Source of the DNA: Streptomyces sannanensis | GTDB lineage: Bacteria > Actinomycetota > Actinomycetes > Streptomycetales > Streptomycetaceae | Direction: 5' to 3' | Assembly (NCBI RefSeq): GCF_039536205.1 | Contig: NZ_BAAAYL010000001.1 | Span: 2,976,001 to 3,040,000 of the forward strand | DNA length: 64,000 bases | Shown: positions 51,003 to 58,749 of the stretch, in pieces | How the letters are laid out: every line of letters starts with the position of its first letter | Numbering within the stretch: position 1 is the stretch's first letter | The notes under the pieces: generated by a model | Seen by the model: the letters and a program-made list of their open reading frames with translations, nothing else | What the model was told of the DNA's origin: nothing | Databases searched by the model: none | Program-made: the position numbers and the translations under genes

Positions 51003-51647
51003 TCAACCGGTCCAGAACTCCCACCACCTGGTGAGAACCAGCATGCCGATGCTCCCCGTCCACAGCAGCGGTGCCACCCAGTGGAATTCCGTGAGGCCAC
51101 GGCGCAGCCCCTCCGGCGCAGGCAGGAGCCGTTGCGTGATGTTGTGCGTCGTGACGTAGCAGAACATCACCAGGGTCGCGACCCAGGCCAGGCAGCACCA
51201 CAGGCACAGCGCGCCGATCCGGTAGAGCGACTGGAACTGGAGCCAGGTGCAGAAGCCGACGCCGAAGACCGTGCCCGCGTTGAGTCCGAGCCAGAACCAG
51301 CGGCGGTAGCGCGCCCCGGCCAGCAGCCCGGCGCCCACGCAGATCACCATTCCGTACGCCACCAGCCCCAGCATCGGGTTGGGGAATCCGAACGCCGCCG
51401 CCTGCTCGCTCTTCATGATGCTGCCGCACGACACGACCGGATTCAGACTGCACGCCGGCGTGAAGGACGGGTCCTCCAGGAGCTTGAACTTGTCGAGGGT
51501 GATCACCCACGAGGCGAGCAGTCCCGCCGCGCCGGTGACCACCAGCAGCCGGCCGAACCCCCGGCCTGCGCCGACGGCTTCCGGGCGGTCCGCCCGGTCC
51601 GGCGCGGTCTCCGTCGTTCTCGTCGTTCGTGTCGTCGTCGCGGTCAT
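51003..51647 (-). CDS. Vitamin K epoxide reductase (VKOR) family membrane protein
   Basis: A 214-residue protein from ATG 51647, with AAGGGA upstream. After a polar Thr/Arg-rich start, four or five spans follow. The VKOR marks are LNPVVSCGSIMKSEQAAAFG (first conserved Cys in a loop), FGFPNPMLGLVAY, and RIGALCLWCCLAWV, whose CLWC is the membrane-embedded CxxC active site. Bacterial VKORs reoxidise a DsbA-like partner for disulphide formation in exported proteins. No DsbA is adjacent. The nearby cysteine-containing chaplin and rodlins are plausible, unproven clients. Confidence 0.93.
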   Translation of the reverse strand: MTATTTRTTRTTETAPDRADRPEAVGAGRGFGRLLVVTGAAGLLASWVITLDKFKLLEDPSFTPACSLNPVVSCGSIMKSEQAAAFGFPNPMLGLVAYGMVICVGAGLLAGARYRRWFWLGLNAGTVFGVGFCTWLQFQSLYRIGALCLWCCLAWVATLVMFCYVTTHNITQRLLPAPEGLRRGLTEFHWVAPLLWTGSIGMLVLTRWWEFWTG

Positions 51648-51794
51648 GGAGTGGTCCCTTCTCGGACGGTTCGGCCCCAGGCCTAACCGGTCCGCGAACT
51701 GTTTGGACACGCCCGTGGAACATCCGCGCGTGGTCACCCGACCAGGTGACATATCCGCCCAGTTGCCCCTCCATCGCCGCTAGGGTGCCGAGCC

Positions 51795-52298
51795 ATGACT
51801 TCAACCCCGGCCACTGCGGCCGAACTTACCCCGGCCCAGCTCGGCACCCTGACGGTGATCGCCTGGACCGGCGAGCCCGTCGACGGGGAGCAGGAGCCGC
51901 TGCCTTTCCTCCTCGCCTACTCCCTCGGCGACGGAATCGGGGGTCCCGAGGCCGGGGCGAGGGCCGTACGGCTGCTCCTCGCACGGACCGGCCTGCCGGT
52001 CGGCACCGAGCCGGTCGATGCGTCCGCCGGCCCGCCGCTGCCGGTGACGCTCCTCGTCCAGGCCGGCCAGGTGGTACTGACCATGCCGTACCTGCACGTC
52101 CAGAGCGCCGTCCCGCCGGAGTGGCTGGCCGCGTCGCGCCGGCACGGCCGGGTCTACTTCATGTTCACAACCCGCCCATGGCCGCAGGCCGCCGCCGGCC
52201 GTCCCGTCTCCGACGAAGCGCTGCGGTCGTTCGTGGGTGACGAGGAGACGCTGAAGGAGACCGCCCACGTGCTGCTGCCGGTCAGCAGTCTGCGCTGA
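51795..52298 (+). CDS. DUF5949-like protein
   Basis: A 167-residue soluble protein. The pattern LGTLTVIAWTGEPVDGEQEP, LPFLLAYSLGDGIGGPEAGA, LPVTLLVQAGQVVLTMPYLH, VPPEWLAASRRHGRVYFMFT and TRPWP matches what I recall of the Streptomyces-specific DUF5949 family; function unknown. It has no signal or membrane segment. It starts 147 bases from the divergent VKOR gene and is followed 28 bases later by a PNPOx-like gene on the same strand, possibly cotranscribed. Confidence 0.75.
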   Translation: MTSTPATAAELTPAQLGTLTVIAWTGEPVDGEQEPLPFLLAYSLGDGIGGPEAGARAVRLLLARTGLPVGTEPVDASAGPPLPVTLLVQAGQVVLTMPYLHVQSAVPPEWLAASRRHGRVYFMFTTRPWPQAAAGRPVSDEALRSFVGDEETLKETAHVLLPVSSLR

Positions 52299-52326
52299 CG
52301 GCCGGCGCGTCGGCGAGAATCGCCCC

Positions 52327-52998
52327 ATGAGCGATACCGACGACCAGTTCCGCACCCTGCTGCACAGCCTGCGCGTGTGGGACGTACCGGAGCTGCCGCG
52401 TTTCGACCCCGCCGACGCCCCCGCCGAGCCGCTGCCGCTCTTCCGGCAGTGGCTGCGCGAAGCCGCCGAGGCCGGGCAGCCGGAGCCGCACACGATGAGC
52501 CTCGCCACCGCGGACACAGACGGACGGCCTGACGTACGGACGCTGATGCTGCACGACGCGGACGGACGCGGCTGGCACTTCGCCTCTCACCGGACCAGCG
52601 CGAAGGGGCGGCAGCTGGCCGAGCGGCCGCAGGCGGCACTGGGCTTCTACTGGGCGGCGCTCGGCCGCCAGGTACGCGTGCGGGGGTCGGTGTCGGCGGC
52701 GGATCCCGCGGAGAGCCACGCCGATCTGCACGCCAGGTCGACGGGGGCGCTCGCGGCGGCGCTGACCGGGAGGCAGAGCGAGCTTCTCGGCTCGTACGAG
52801 GAACTGGAACAGGCCTCGGCGGCCGCCTGGGAGCGGGCCGAGTCCGAGCCGGACGCGCCCGTGCCGAGCTGGACCCTGTACGTACTCGAGCCGGACGAGG
52901 TGGAGTTCTTCCAGGGCGACGAGCGCCGGCGGCACGTACGGCTGCGGTACCGGCGGGAGGCCGACGGCGTCTGGGTGTGCGAGCTGCTCTGGCCGTGA
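52327..52998 (+). CDS. Pyridoxamine 5'-phosphate oxidase-family flavoprotein
   Basis: A 223-residue protein. The split-barrel FMN-binding fold is shown by PHTMSLATADTDGRPDVRTL, MLHDADGRGWHFASHRTSAK, GRQLAERPQAALGFYWAALG, RQVRVRGSV and a C-terminal W-x-x-Y-V-L-E-P-D-E-V-E-FFQG. The order matches PdxH-like enzymes that oxidise pyridoxine or pyridoxamine phosphate, but the C-terminal R-x-H-x-R-x-x-Y motif is altered (RRRHVRLRYRREADG), so true PdxH activity is not certain; F420-type relatives exist in actinomycetes. Confidence 0.82.
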   Translation: MSDTDDQFRTLLHSLRVWDVPELPRFDPADAPAEPLPLFRQWLREAAEAGQPEPHTMSLATADTDGRPDVRTLMLHDADGRGWHFASHRTSAKGRQLAERPQAALGFYWAALGRQVRVRGSVSAADPAESHADLHARSTGALAAALTGRQSELLGSYEELEQASAAAWERAESEPDAPVPSWTLYVLEPDEVEFFQGDERRRHVRLRYRREADGVWVCELLWP

Positions 52999-53080
52999 GC
53001 CGGGAACTGCGCCTCGACGCGGCCAGGATCGCCAGGGCCGTGGCCGCTACGCGGTGACCCGCGGCGAGCCGAGCTGCAGC

Positions 53081-54325
53081 TCAGGCTGAGGGTCCGTCCG
53101 AGGGACGAGGGCGGGCACTCGGCCTGAACGGAAGCGAGGCGGAGCACGACGAACGAAGCGCGCGGCGGCGGGCCGACCGCCGCTCGCCGACGGTGCTGAC
53201 CGTTGCCAGCACGAGGCACAGCCCCACGCCGCACAGCACCGCCGTGGACGGCGCGGCCACGCTCTGCACGACCCCGGAGAGGGTGGCGCTCGTCGCGTAA
53301 CCGGCCGACACGGCCGCGTAACTCACCGAGTAGCCCGCCGCCAGGGCGCTCGCCGGCAGCGCGTTGCGCAGCGATAGGTTACGGGCGAGCTGGACCCACG
53401 AGTTGAGCAGACCCGCGGCCAGCAGCCCCATCGCGATCACGCCGAGCACCGGCACGGCCGCGCTCAGGGCGACACAGGCGGCGAAGGCCACCAACAGCAC
53501 CTGGCCCTGGGTCTCGGGGCGTCCCGGCCAGGTGCGCAGTCCGTAGAGGTACGCACCGAGGGCGGACGCCACCGAGTAGCCGGCGAGCAGCGGGCCCGCC
53601 CAGCCGACCGCGATGCCCCGCTGCTCCAGCAGGGCGGGCAGCACGAGTTCGGCGAGGGCCAGCAGACCGAGGGCGGCGGCCCCGGACACGTACACCGGCC
53701 AGGCGGCCGCGAGGGTACGGGCCATGGAGACGCCCTTCCGGTCGGTGTCGTCCGCCGGCCACCCGGCGGGCAGCGCCCACAGACCCGCGGTGGCCGCGGC
53801 CATCAGCACGGCGGCCAGCAGCAGCGGCATATGCGGGCCGACGCCCAGCGCCAGACCGGTGGTCAGGGCCGGGGCGGCCGCCCACAGGACGTAGGTGAGG
53901 ATCGACTCGGCGCTGAGAGCCTGGGTCACCGCCCGCTCCGGCACCAGCGAGGTGAGCAGCGCGCGCAGACCGCCCGTCGCGGCGGCGGGTGCCGCCCCGG
54001 CGAGGGCCGCGAACGCACCGAGGACGACCGGGTCGGCGTGCGGCAGCAGGCCGACCGCCCCGAACGCGCCGGCTCCCACGCCCAGTCCTCCGGCCAGGGC
54101 CCGCCTGGCCCGCTCCGGCGCCATCCGCGGCCCGAGCGTGATGGCGCCGACGACCTCGCCGACGACATACACGGCGGCGAGGGCGGCGCCCAGTGTGTAG
54201 CCGCCGGGCCGCTCCCGTACCAGCAGGACCAGTGCAAGCGGCGCCATCGCCACCGGGACACGGGCAGCCGTGGTGACAACAGCCCAGGTCAGGACGGGTT
54301 TGGTGGCAAGGGCGCGATAACTCAT
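53081..54325 (-). CDS. MFS-type transporter
   Basis: A 414-residue protein with 12 hydrophobic spans and a basic C-terminal tail (ERRSARRRALRSSCSASLPF). The N-terminal half has AARVPVAMAPLALVLLVRER and GYTLGAALAAVYVVGEVVGA; the mid-protein linker is GWPADDTDRKGVSMARTLAA. Layout and the glycine/alanine-rich spans indicate the major facilitator superfamily, drug-efflux-like, with no substrate clue. It lies alone between convergent and divergent neighbours. Confidence 0.85.
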   Translation of the reverse strand: MSYRALATKPVLTWAVVTTAARVPVAMAPLALVLLVRERPGGYTLGAALAAVYVVGEVVGAITLGPRMAPERARRALAGGLGVGAGAFGAVGLLPHADPVVLGAFAALAGAAPAAATGGLRALLTSLVPERAVTQALSAESILTYVLWAAAPALTTGLALGVGPHMPLLLAAVLMAAATAGLWALPAGWPADDTDRKGVSMARTLAAAWPVYVSGAAALGLLALAELVLPALLEQRGIAVGWAGPLLAGYSVASALGAYLYGLRTWPGRPETQGQVLLVAFAACVALSAAVPVLGVIAMGLLAAGLLNSWVQLARNLSLRNALPASALAAGYSVSYAAVSAGYATSATLSGVVQSVAAPSTAVLCGVGLCLVLATVSTVGERRSARRRALRSSCSASLPFRPSARPRPSDGPSA

Positions 54326-54641
54326 GGGGCGACACTAGGACGTTCACCCGGGGCCGCATCAACCAGTTATCCGCGGCTCTTCGAGCTGGGTGAGCACACC
54401 CCGGGCCACCCGCCCGCCCCGGTCGCCGTCCTCCGACACGGACACGGGTGGCGGCGCGCTCATGCGCACCCCGAGCACGGCACGGCGGCCGCCACCCGGC
54501 TACGGCGTAGATGCCCTGACGCCGAGCCGCGACCCGCACTCGCCGAGGCCCAGTCTCCTCGACGTCCCCTCGCAACGAATCGCTCACCCCAGGGTGATCA
54601 GTTCGACACGTGGCGTCAACACCCGGTCAGAGCCATGACCG
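54326..54641. other. Spacer between MFS and HATPase genes
   Basis: About 315 bases. Promoter sequence for the MFS gene should lie next to 54325. No gene, RNA or terminator with good support is visible; an imperfect CACCCCAGGGTG palindrome lies near 54586. Confidence 0.35.
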
Positions 54642-55103
54642 TTACATCCGATTTGTGACGGCGCACGACGGCTCGCACACTCCAGGCTCGTATGCTCCCC
54701 TCGCCACCGCGGGCGCGCCCCCGTCCACCTCGCACCAGATGCGCTTGCCCGCGCCTTCCGGCTGCCAGCCCCACCGGTCGGCCAGACCGTCGACCAGCTC
54801 CAGGCCACGCCCGCTGGTGTCCTCCCCCCGCGCATGCCGCGGAGCGGGCGGGCAGGCGCTGAAGTCCGCGACCTCCACCCGGACCGTGCCGGTGCCGGCA
54901 CCGAGCATCCGCAGCACGGCAGGACAACCGGTGTGCACCACCGCGTTGGTGACCAGTTCCGAGATCAGCAGGATCAGCGTCTCGGCCAGCGGCTCGTCGA
55001 GCCTTATGCCGGAACCGGCCAGCCACGAACGGGCCCACCTGCGGGCGCGGCCCACCTCTGCGGGGTCCGGACCGACTTCCAATTGAACCTGAAGCACCTG
55101 CAC
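54642..55103 (-). CDS. RsbW-like ATP-binding (HATPase_c) regulatory protein
   Basis: A 153-residue protein from GTG 55103. The GHKL ATPase motifs are LLISELVTNAVVHTGCPAVL (N box, E-L-x-x-N-A), VEVADFSACPPAP (G1-like D-x-S/G) and SGRGLELVDGLADRWGWQPE (G2). Streptomyces encodes dozens of such small anti-sigma-type kinases, which phosphorylate STAS antagonists or bind sigma factors. A STAS protein and a sigma gene lie within 2 kb, suggesting a local partner switch, but pairing is inferred from proximity. Confidence 0.88.
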   Translation of the reverse strand: MQVLQVQLEVGPDPAEVGRARRWARSWLAGSGIRLDEPLAETLILLISELVTNAVVHTGCPAVLRMLGAGTGTVRVEVADFSACPPAPRHARGEDTSGRGLELVDGLADRWGWQPEGAGKRIWCEVDGGAPAVARGAYEPGVCEPSCAVTNRM

Positions 55104-55257
55104 CGCTCACACCATCCGAACCGGCGGACACAACGCCTCGCGCGCCGACAGGACCACGAAAGTCACCGAAGGTGATTTCCCTGTGGCACAGCATGATTGA
55201 CGTACAGTCACCGCAACAAGCGCTTCGGGCATATTCCAGCGCGAAGGAGTATGCGTG

Positions 55258-55389
55258 GTGCATACTGTGCGGCGCGCGCCGCGGGACGTCGAACTGGAGC
55301 GCGTGCAGCCGAAGCCGGGGAGTCCGCGCCTCGGAACCACTCGCACGGCACGGAGCGTACCCGAGCCCGCACCCGACGACGGTGTGTGA
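55258..55389 (+). CDS. Small ORF with strong ribosome binding site
   Basis: 43 codons from GTG 55258, preceded eight bases earlier by GAAGGAG (55243-55249). It reads VHTVRRAPRDVELERVQPKP and later TARSVPEPAPDDGV, with high third-position GC throughout. It has no signal or membrane segment and I do not recognise it. It lies divergent to the HATPase gene in a gap otherwise used as promoter region. An overlapping ATG at 55251 in another frame is a competing but less codon-biased start. Confidence 0.45.
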   Translation: MHTVRRAPRDVELERVQPKPGSPRLGTTRTARSVPEPAPDDGV

Positions 55390-55458
55390 CGAGTCACGCA
55401 TCGGACACGATGCGTTGTTGACACTCGGTGACGTTACACGTCTGCCACGATGGATCGT

Positions 55459-55881
55459 ATGAGCCTCAGCATTCGCAACCGGCTGCGCGGCACCGTGGTC
55501 TCCGTCTCGATCGGACCCGCCATGGCCACCGTCAAGGTGAGGCTGGACGGCGGCCAGGAAATCACCGCCGCCGTCACCGCCGAGGCCGTGGCCGACCTCG
55601 GTCTCGCCGCCGACAGCCGGGTCGACGCGCTGGCCAAGGCCGGCGCGGTGGCCCTCGCCACCGCCGCGGTGAAGGGCCTGAGCATCCGCAACCAGCTGCC
55701 GGGCACGGTGACGTCCGTGACCTCCGGCGTGGCGATGGCAACGGTCCGGGTCGCCGTCGCGGGCGCGGAGCTGACCGCCGCGATCACCAAGGACGCCGTC
55801 GACGAGCTCGCCCTGGCGGAGGGCGTCCCGGTGGTCTCCCTCATCAAGGCGACCGAGATCTCCCTGGCCAACGCGGCCTGA
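55459..55881 (+). CDS. Molybdopterin-binding (Mop/TOBE) protein, tandem domains
   Basis: A 140-residue protein of two Mop repeats: MSLSIRNRLRGTVVSVSIGP to LATAAV, and LSIRNQLPGTVTSVTSGVAM to SLANAA. Each has the N-x-L-x-G-x-V-x-x-V-x-x-G start and the AVT/AIT-x-x-(A/D)-V-x-x-L-x-L-x-x-G end typical of TOBE domains that bind molybdate or tungstate in a domain-swapped oligomer. It may store or buffer molybdate in the cytoplasm. ATG 55450 is an alternative start three codons earlier. No ModABC genes are adjacent. Confidence 0.9.
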   Translation: MSLSIRNRLRGTVVSVSIGPAMATVKVRLDGGQEITAAVTAEAVADLGLAADSRVDALAKAGAVALATAAVKGLSIRNQLPGTVTSVTSGVAMATVRVAVAGAELTAAITKDAVDELALAEGVPVVSLIKATEISLANAA

Positions 55882-55907
55882 CGGCCCTGCCGCGGCACCG
55901 GACGCGG

Positions 55908-56303
55908 TCAGTCCGCGTCCGCCCCCGTCGGAGGGCGGTACGTCGCGGCAGCGGCGGTGGCCAGGTCCGGGTACACGTCGAAGAGGCGGCGCACGCCCAC
56001 GGCCGTCAGCACCCTGGCGACATGCGAGCCGTCGGCACCGGCCTCGGCCTGCGCCGGCAGGATCAGCCGCAGGCTCCCCCCGCAGGAACGCAGCAGCCGC
56101 CGGGCGGCGATCAGCATCCCCACCCCGCTGGAGTCGCAGAACCGCACCCCGGACAGGTCGAGCACCAGCTCGTGCCCGCCGACCGCTACCACGTCGTGCA
56201 CACGGCGGCGCACCAGCGGGGCGGTCACCAGGTCCAGCTCGCCGGAGACCCGCAGTACGCTCCACGCACCGTGTCCGTCCTCCTCCACCACCTTCAGCAC
56301 CAC
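55908..56303 (-). CDS. STAS-domain anti-sigma factor antagonist
   Basis: A 131-residue protein. The STAS pattern is SVLRVSGELDLVTAPLVRRR, then HELVLDLSGVRFCDSSGVGM and LIAARRLLRSCGGSLRLILP. The phosphorylatable serine of SpoIIAA/RsbV-type antagonists is the first Ser of CDSSGVGM. It presumably competes for an RsbW-like kinase to release a sigma factor. It is divergent from the sigma gene at 56505 and 800 bases from the RsbW-like gene. Confidence 0.92.
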   Translation of the reverse strand: MVLKVVEEDGHGAWSVLRVSGELDLVTAPLVRRRVHDVVAVGGHELVLDLSGVRFCDSSGVGMLIAARRLLRSCGGSLRLILPAQAEAGADGSHVARVLTAVGVRRLFDVYPDLATAAAATYRPPTGADAD

Positions 56304-56504
56304 GAGTCAGGACCTTTCGTAGCGTTCCTCTGGACGCGGCTGCCCGGAAGGACTCGGCCGAAACCCCCTCATGTGCCTGGAATCGTTTGTCCGTTGGCAT
56401 CCAGGGCCGTCTCACATGCGGATTTGACCCAAACGAACAGATGTCGACGGCGTCGCCCACTACATTCGATGTGAGGAGTAGACAGGCGCTGGGTTGGGGG
56501 CCAC

Positions 56505-57062
56505 ATGGTGAAGGACACGCCACCCCGCTGGGACCGCAGGATGCAGCAGCGGCTCGCGCGCGGCGAGGCGGCCGCGCTCGGTGAGCTGTACGACCGGTTC
56601 GCCTCGCTGGTGCACAGCCTCGCCCATCGTGTGCTGGACGACGACGAGTCGGCCGACCAGGTCACCCGCGAGGTGTTCGGCTACGTCTGGGAGAACCCCG
56701 ACGCGTACGACCCCAAGCAGGGCTCGATGCGGTCCTGGGTGGCCGGGCTCGCCCATCGGCAGGCCGTGCACCGGCTGCGCGAGGCCGCGTCGGCCACGGT
56801 CAGTGCGGAGGAGCTCGAGCGGAAGGTCCGCCGTGCCTCGGCCGCCGCCCGCGCCGACTACATCGTCACGTCCATGCCCGCCCCGCTGCGGGCGGCGCTG
56901 GAACTGGCCTACTTCCAGCGCCGCGACTACCGCCAGACCGCCGCCGACCTGGGCGTCACGGAGGACGAGGCACGCCGCCGGCTCCGGCTGGGCCTCCAGC
57001 TGCTGTCCACCGCCAACACCCGCCCCGTCGAGGGCACGTCCGGCTACGGGCGTTCCCTGTGA
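56505..57062 (+). CDS. ECF-like RNA polymerase sigma factor
   Basis: A 185-residue protein. Region 2: LGELYDRFASLVHSLAHRVL, DDDESADQVTREVFGYVWEN, with GSMRSWVAGLAHRQAVHRLR. Region 4: PLRAALELAYFQRRDYRQTA followed by ADLGVTEDEARRRLRLGLQL. It resembles the ECF group in which the cognate anti-sigma is fused to a larger domain, and the next gene is exactly that; their stop and start overlap (GTGA), so they are translationally coupled. Confidence 0.9.
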   Translation: MVKDTPPRWDRRMQQRLARGEAAALGELYDRFASLVHSLAHRVLDDDESADQVTREVFGYVWENPDAYDPKQGSMRSWVAGLAHRQAVHRLREAASATVSAEELERKVRRASAAARADYIVTSMPAPLRAALELAYFQRRDYRQTAADLGVTEDEARRRLRLGLQLLSTANTRPVEGTSGYGRSL

Positions 57063-58342
57063 CCGGCCCCCTGGACCACGACCGGAACGACCCGGGCGCC
57101 GACCGCGCACCGCGGATCCCGTCCCCCAGGCAGGCCGCGGACGATCTCCCCGGCGGCCCACCGCCCGCCGACGAGGCCGGGCAGGGGACCGAAGCCGCGC
57201 CCGCTCCGGGCGGCGAGGGCGGCCAGGGGTGGGACGACGCATCGCACAGCATGCTGAAGTCGCTGCTCGGGGCCTGGGCACTGACCGCGTGTTCCGGGGA
57301 GGAGACCGAGGCCGTCGAGAGCCACCTCACCGAGTGCGCCCCGTGCGCCGAGGAGGCGCTGCGGCTGCGTGATGCCGTCGGGCTGCTGCACATGGAGCGG
57401 AATCTCGACCTCGACCCCCTGCTGCGCTCACGGGTGCTCGAGAACTGCCTGGGGCGCCGGCCGGCCCGGATCCCCATGCCCGGCTGGGCCGCGCCCTACG
57501 ACGCGGAGACCGCGCGCCTCGACGCGCTGCTCAACGACATCGGCCCCGCGGAGTGGCACACTCCGGTGCGGCTCCGGTGGTTCGAGCGCGAGCGGAAGGT
57601 CAGCCGCAAGACGACCGTCGCCGGGGTGATGGGCCACCTTATGACCGTCGACGGCATGGTCGCCACCGCGCTCGGCCTCGGCGACCCGCTCGGCGCGGAC
57701 GCCCCGGAGGCCGGCGCCGGTCCCACCGAGCGCACCGACGTGTACTGGCGGACCGCCCACCATCCGCTCACCCGTTCCGTGCGCGAGCCCTGGCGGGACC
57801 AGAGCCGTACGCTCATCCGCACGGTGTCCTTCGCGGGCCGCGGGGTCGCCGAGCTGACCGTGTCGTACGGGGATTTCGGGCTGGCTCTGGGCGATGCCCT
57901 GCTGGAGCGGGCTTTCGAGTGCTGGGTGCACGCGGCCGACATCGCGGACGCGGTGGCCTATCCGTACGCCCCGCCCGCGGGCGCGCATCTCAACCGCATG
58001 ATCGACCTGGCCGCGCGGCTGCTGCCGGTGGCGCTCGCCGCGCGCCGCAGGGCGGGGCTGGCCGGGCCGTCCCGGCGGCTGGTGACGGCCGGTTCGCCGG
58101 GGCGTACGCTCCGGCTGGTGATCGAGGGCGCGGGCGGCGGCGAGTGGTACATCGCCCTGGACTCGCCGGCCGCGGTCGGCTCGGCCGACCACCAGGTGGC
58201 ACAGATCGCCCTGGACGGACTGGAGTTCTGCCAGCTGGTGGCCGGCCATGTCTCCCCGGAGGAGGCGGCCGCGGGCCATGACGGCGACCGCGAGGCCATC
58301 CGGGAAGTGCTGTTCGCGGCGGCCTCGCTGAGCCGCCTCTGA
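57059..58342 (+). CDS. Zinc-finger anti-sigma domain fused to MDMPI (mycothiol-dependent isomerase-type) domain
   Basis: A 427-residue protein from GTG 57059. A disordered Pro/Asp-rich N-terminus is followed by an anti-sigma zinc-finger (LLGAWALTACSGEETEAVES, HLTECAPCAEEAL; H-x3-C-x2-C) at about 67-105, then from about 135 a DinB/MDMPI_N-type domain (YDAETARLDALLNDIGPAEW, KTTVAGVMGHLMTVDGMVAT, RAFECWVHAADIADAVAYPY) and a C-terminal MDMPI_C-like part. No membrane span is visible, so the anti-sigma factor is soluble. The MDMPI domain may sense mycothiol or redox state. Coupled to the sigma gene. Confidence 0.88.
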   Translation: MTGPLDHDRNDPGADRAPRIPSPRQAADDLPGGPPPADEAGQGTEAAPAPGGEGGQGWDDASHSMLKSLLGAWALTACSGEETEAVESHLTECAPCAEEALRLRDAVGLLHMERNLDLDPLLRSRVLENCLGRRPARIPMPGWAAPYDAETARLDALLNDIGPAEWHTPVRLRWFERERKVSRKTTVAGVMGHLMTVDGMVATALGLGDPLGADAPEAGAGPTERTDVYWRTAHHPLTRSVREPWRDQSRTLIRTVSFAGRGVAELTVSYGDFGLALGDALLERAFECWVHAADIADAVAYPYAPPAGAHLNRMIDLAARLLPVALAARRRAGLAGPSRRLVTAGSPGRTLRLVIEGAGGGEWYIALDSPAAVGSADHQVAQIALDGLEFCQLVAGHVSPEEAAAGHDGDREAIREVLFAAASLSRL

Positions 58343-58362
58343 CCCGACGGGCCGGACACCCC

Positions 58363-58749
58363 GGTCCTGTCCGGTCGATCAGGCCGGATCAGGGAGCGGC
58401 GGCTGGTGCCGTGCATCGCAAGGCGGAGGAAGGGCCCGCCGCGGAGCGGCTGATGTCCACCCATGCGGGGGGCACCTCTGGGGACACCTCTGGGGGCACC
58501 CCCAGCGGTAGCTGGGGGAGGTAGCCGGGGGAGGTAGCCGGGGGAGGTAGCCGGGGGAGGTAGCCGGGGGAGGTAGCCGGGGGAGGTAGCCGGGGGAGGT
58601 AGCCGGGGGAGGTAGCCGGGGGACATCGGCGACCGACGACGACGGTGGGGGCACCTCCCGTGGCCGAAGGGCTACGGGGGAGAGGTGCGCCCGCCGCGGA
58701 GCGGCTGCGGTGCCCGCCGCGAGCCCGGCATGACCGGCCGGACAGGACC
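58363..58749. repeat. Family B palindromic repeat element, copy 2, with nine tandem 13-base units
   Basis: A 387-base element with perfect 10-base inverted ends GGTCCTGTCC/GGACAGGACC. It holds the shared module GTGCATCGCAAGGCGGAGGA, a CCGCCGCGGAGCGGCTGATG block and nine tandem copies of GTAGCCGGGGGAG (first unit GTAGCTGGGGGAG) from 58508 to 58624. It then carries GACATCGGCGACCGACGACG and a right part with GCGAGCCCGGCATGACC. The right end reaches the TAG stop codon of purU. The 34.9-kb copy has only three tandem units. Confidence 0.85.

Noticed and set aside
57050..57075. CTGTGACCGG near the sigma/anti-sigma junction as another family A repeat end
   Set aside because: Only ten bases match and they are coding sequence at the overlapping stop/start; chance similarity.
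58508..58624. CRISPR array (regular short repeats)
   Set aside because: The 13-base units are directly tandem with no spacers, and no cas genes are near.
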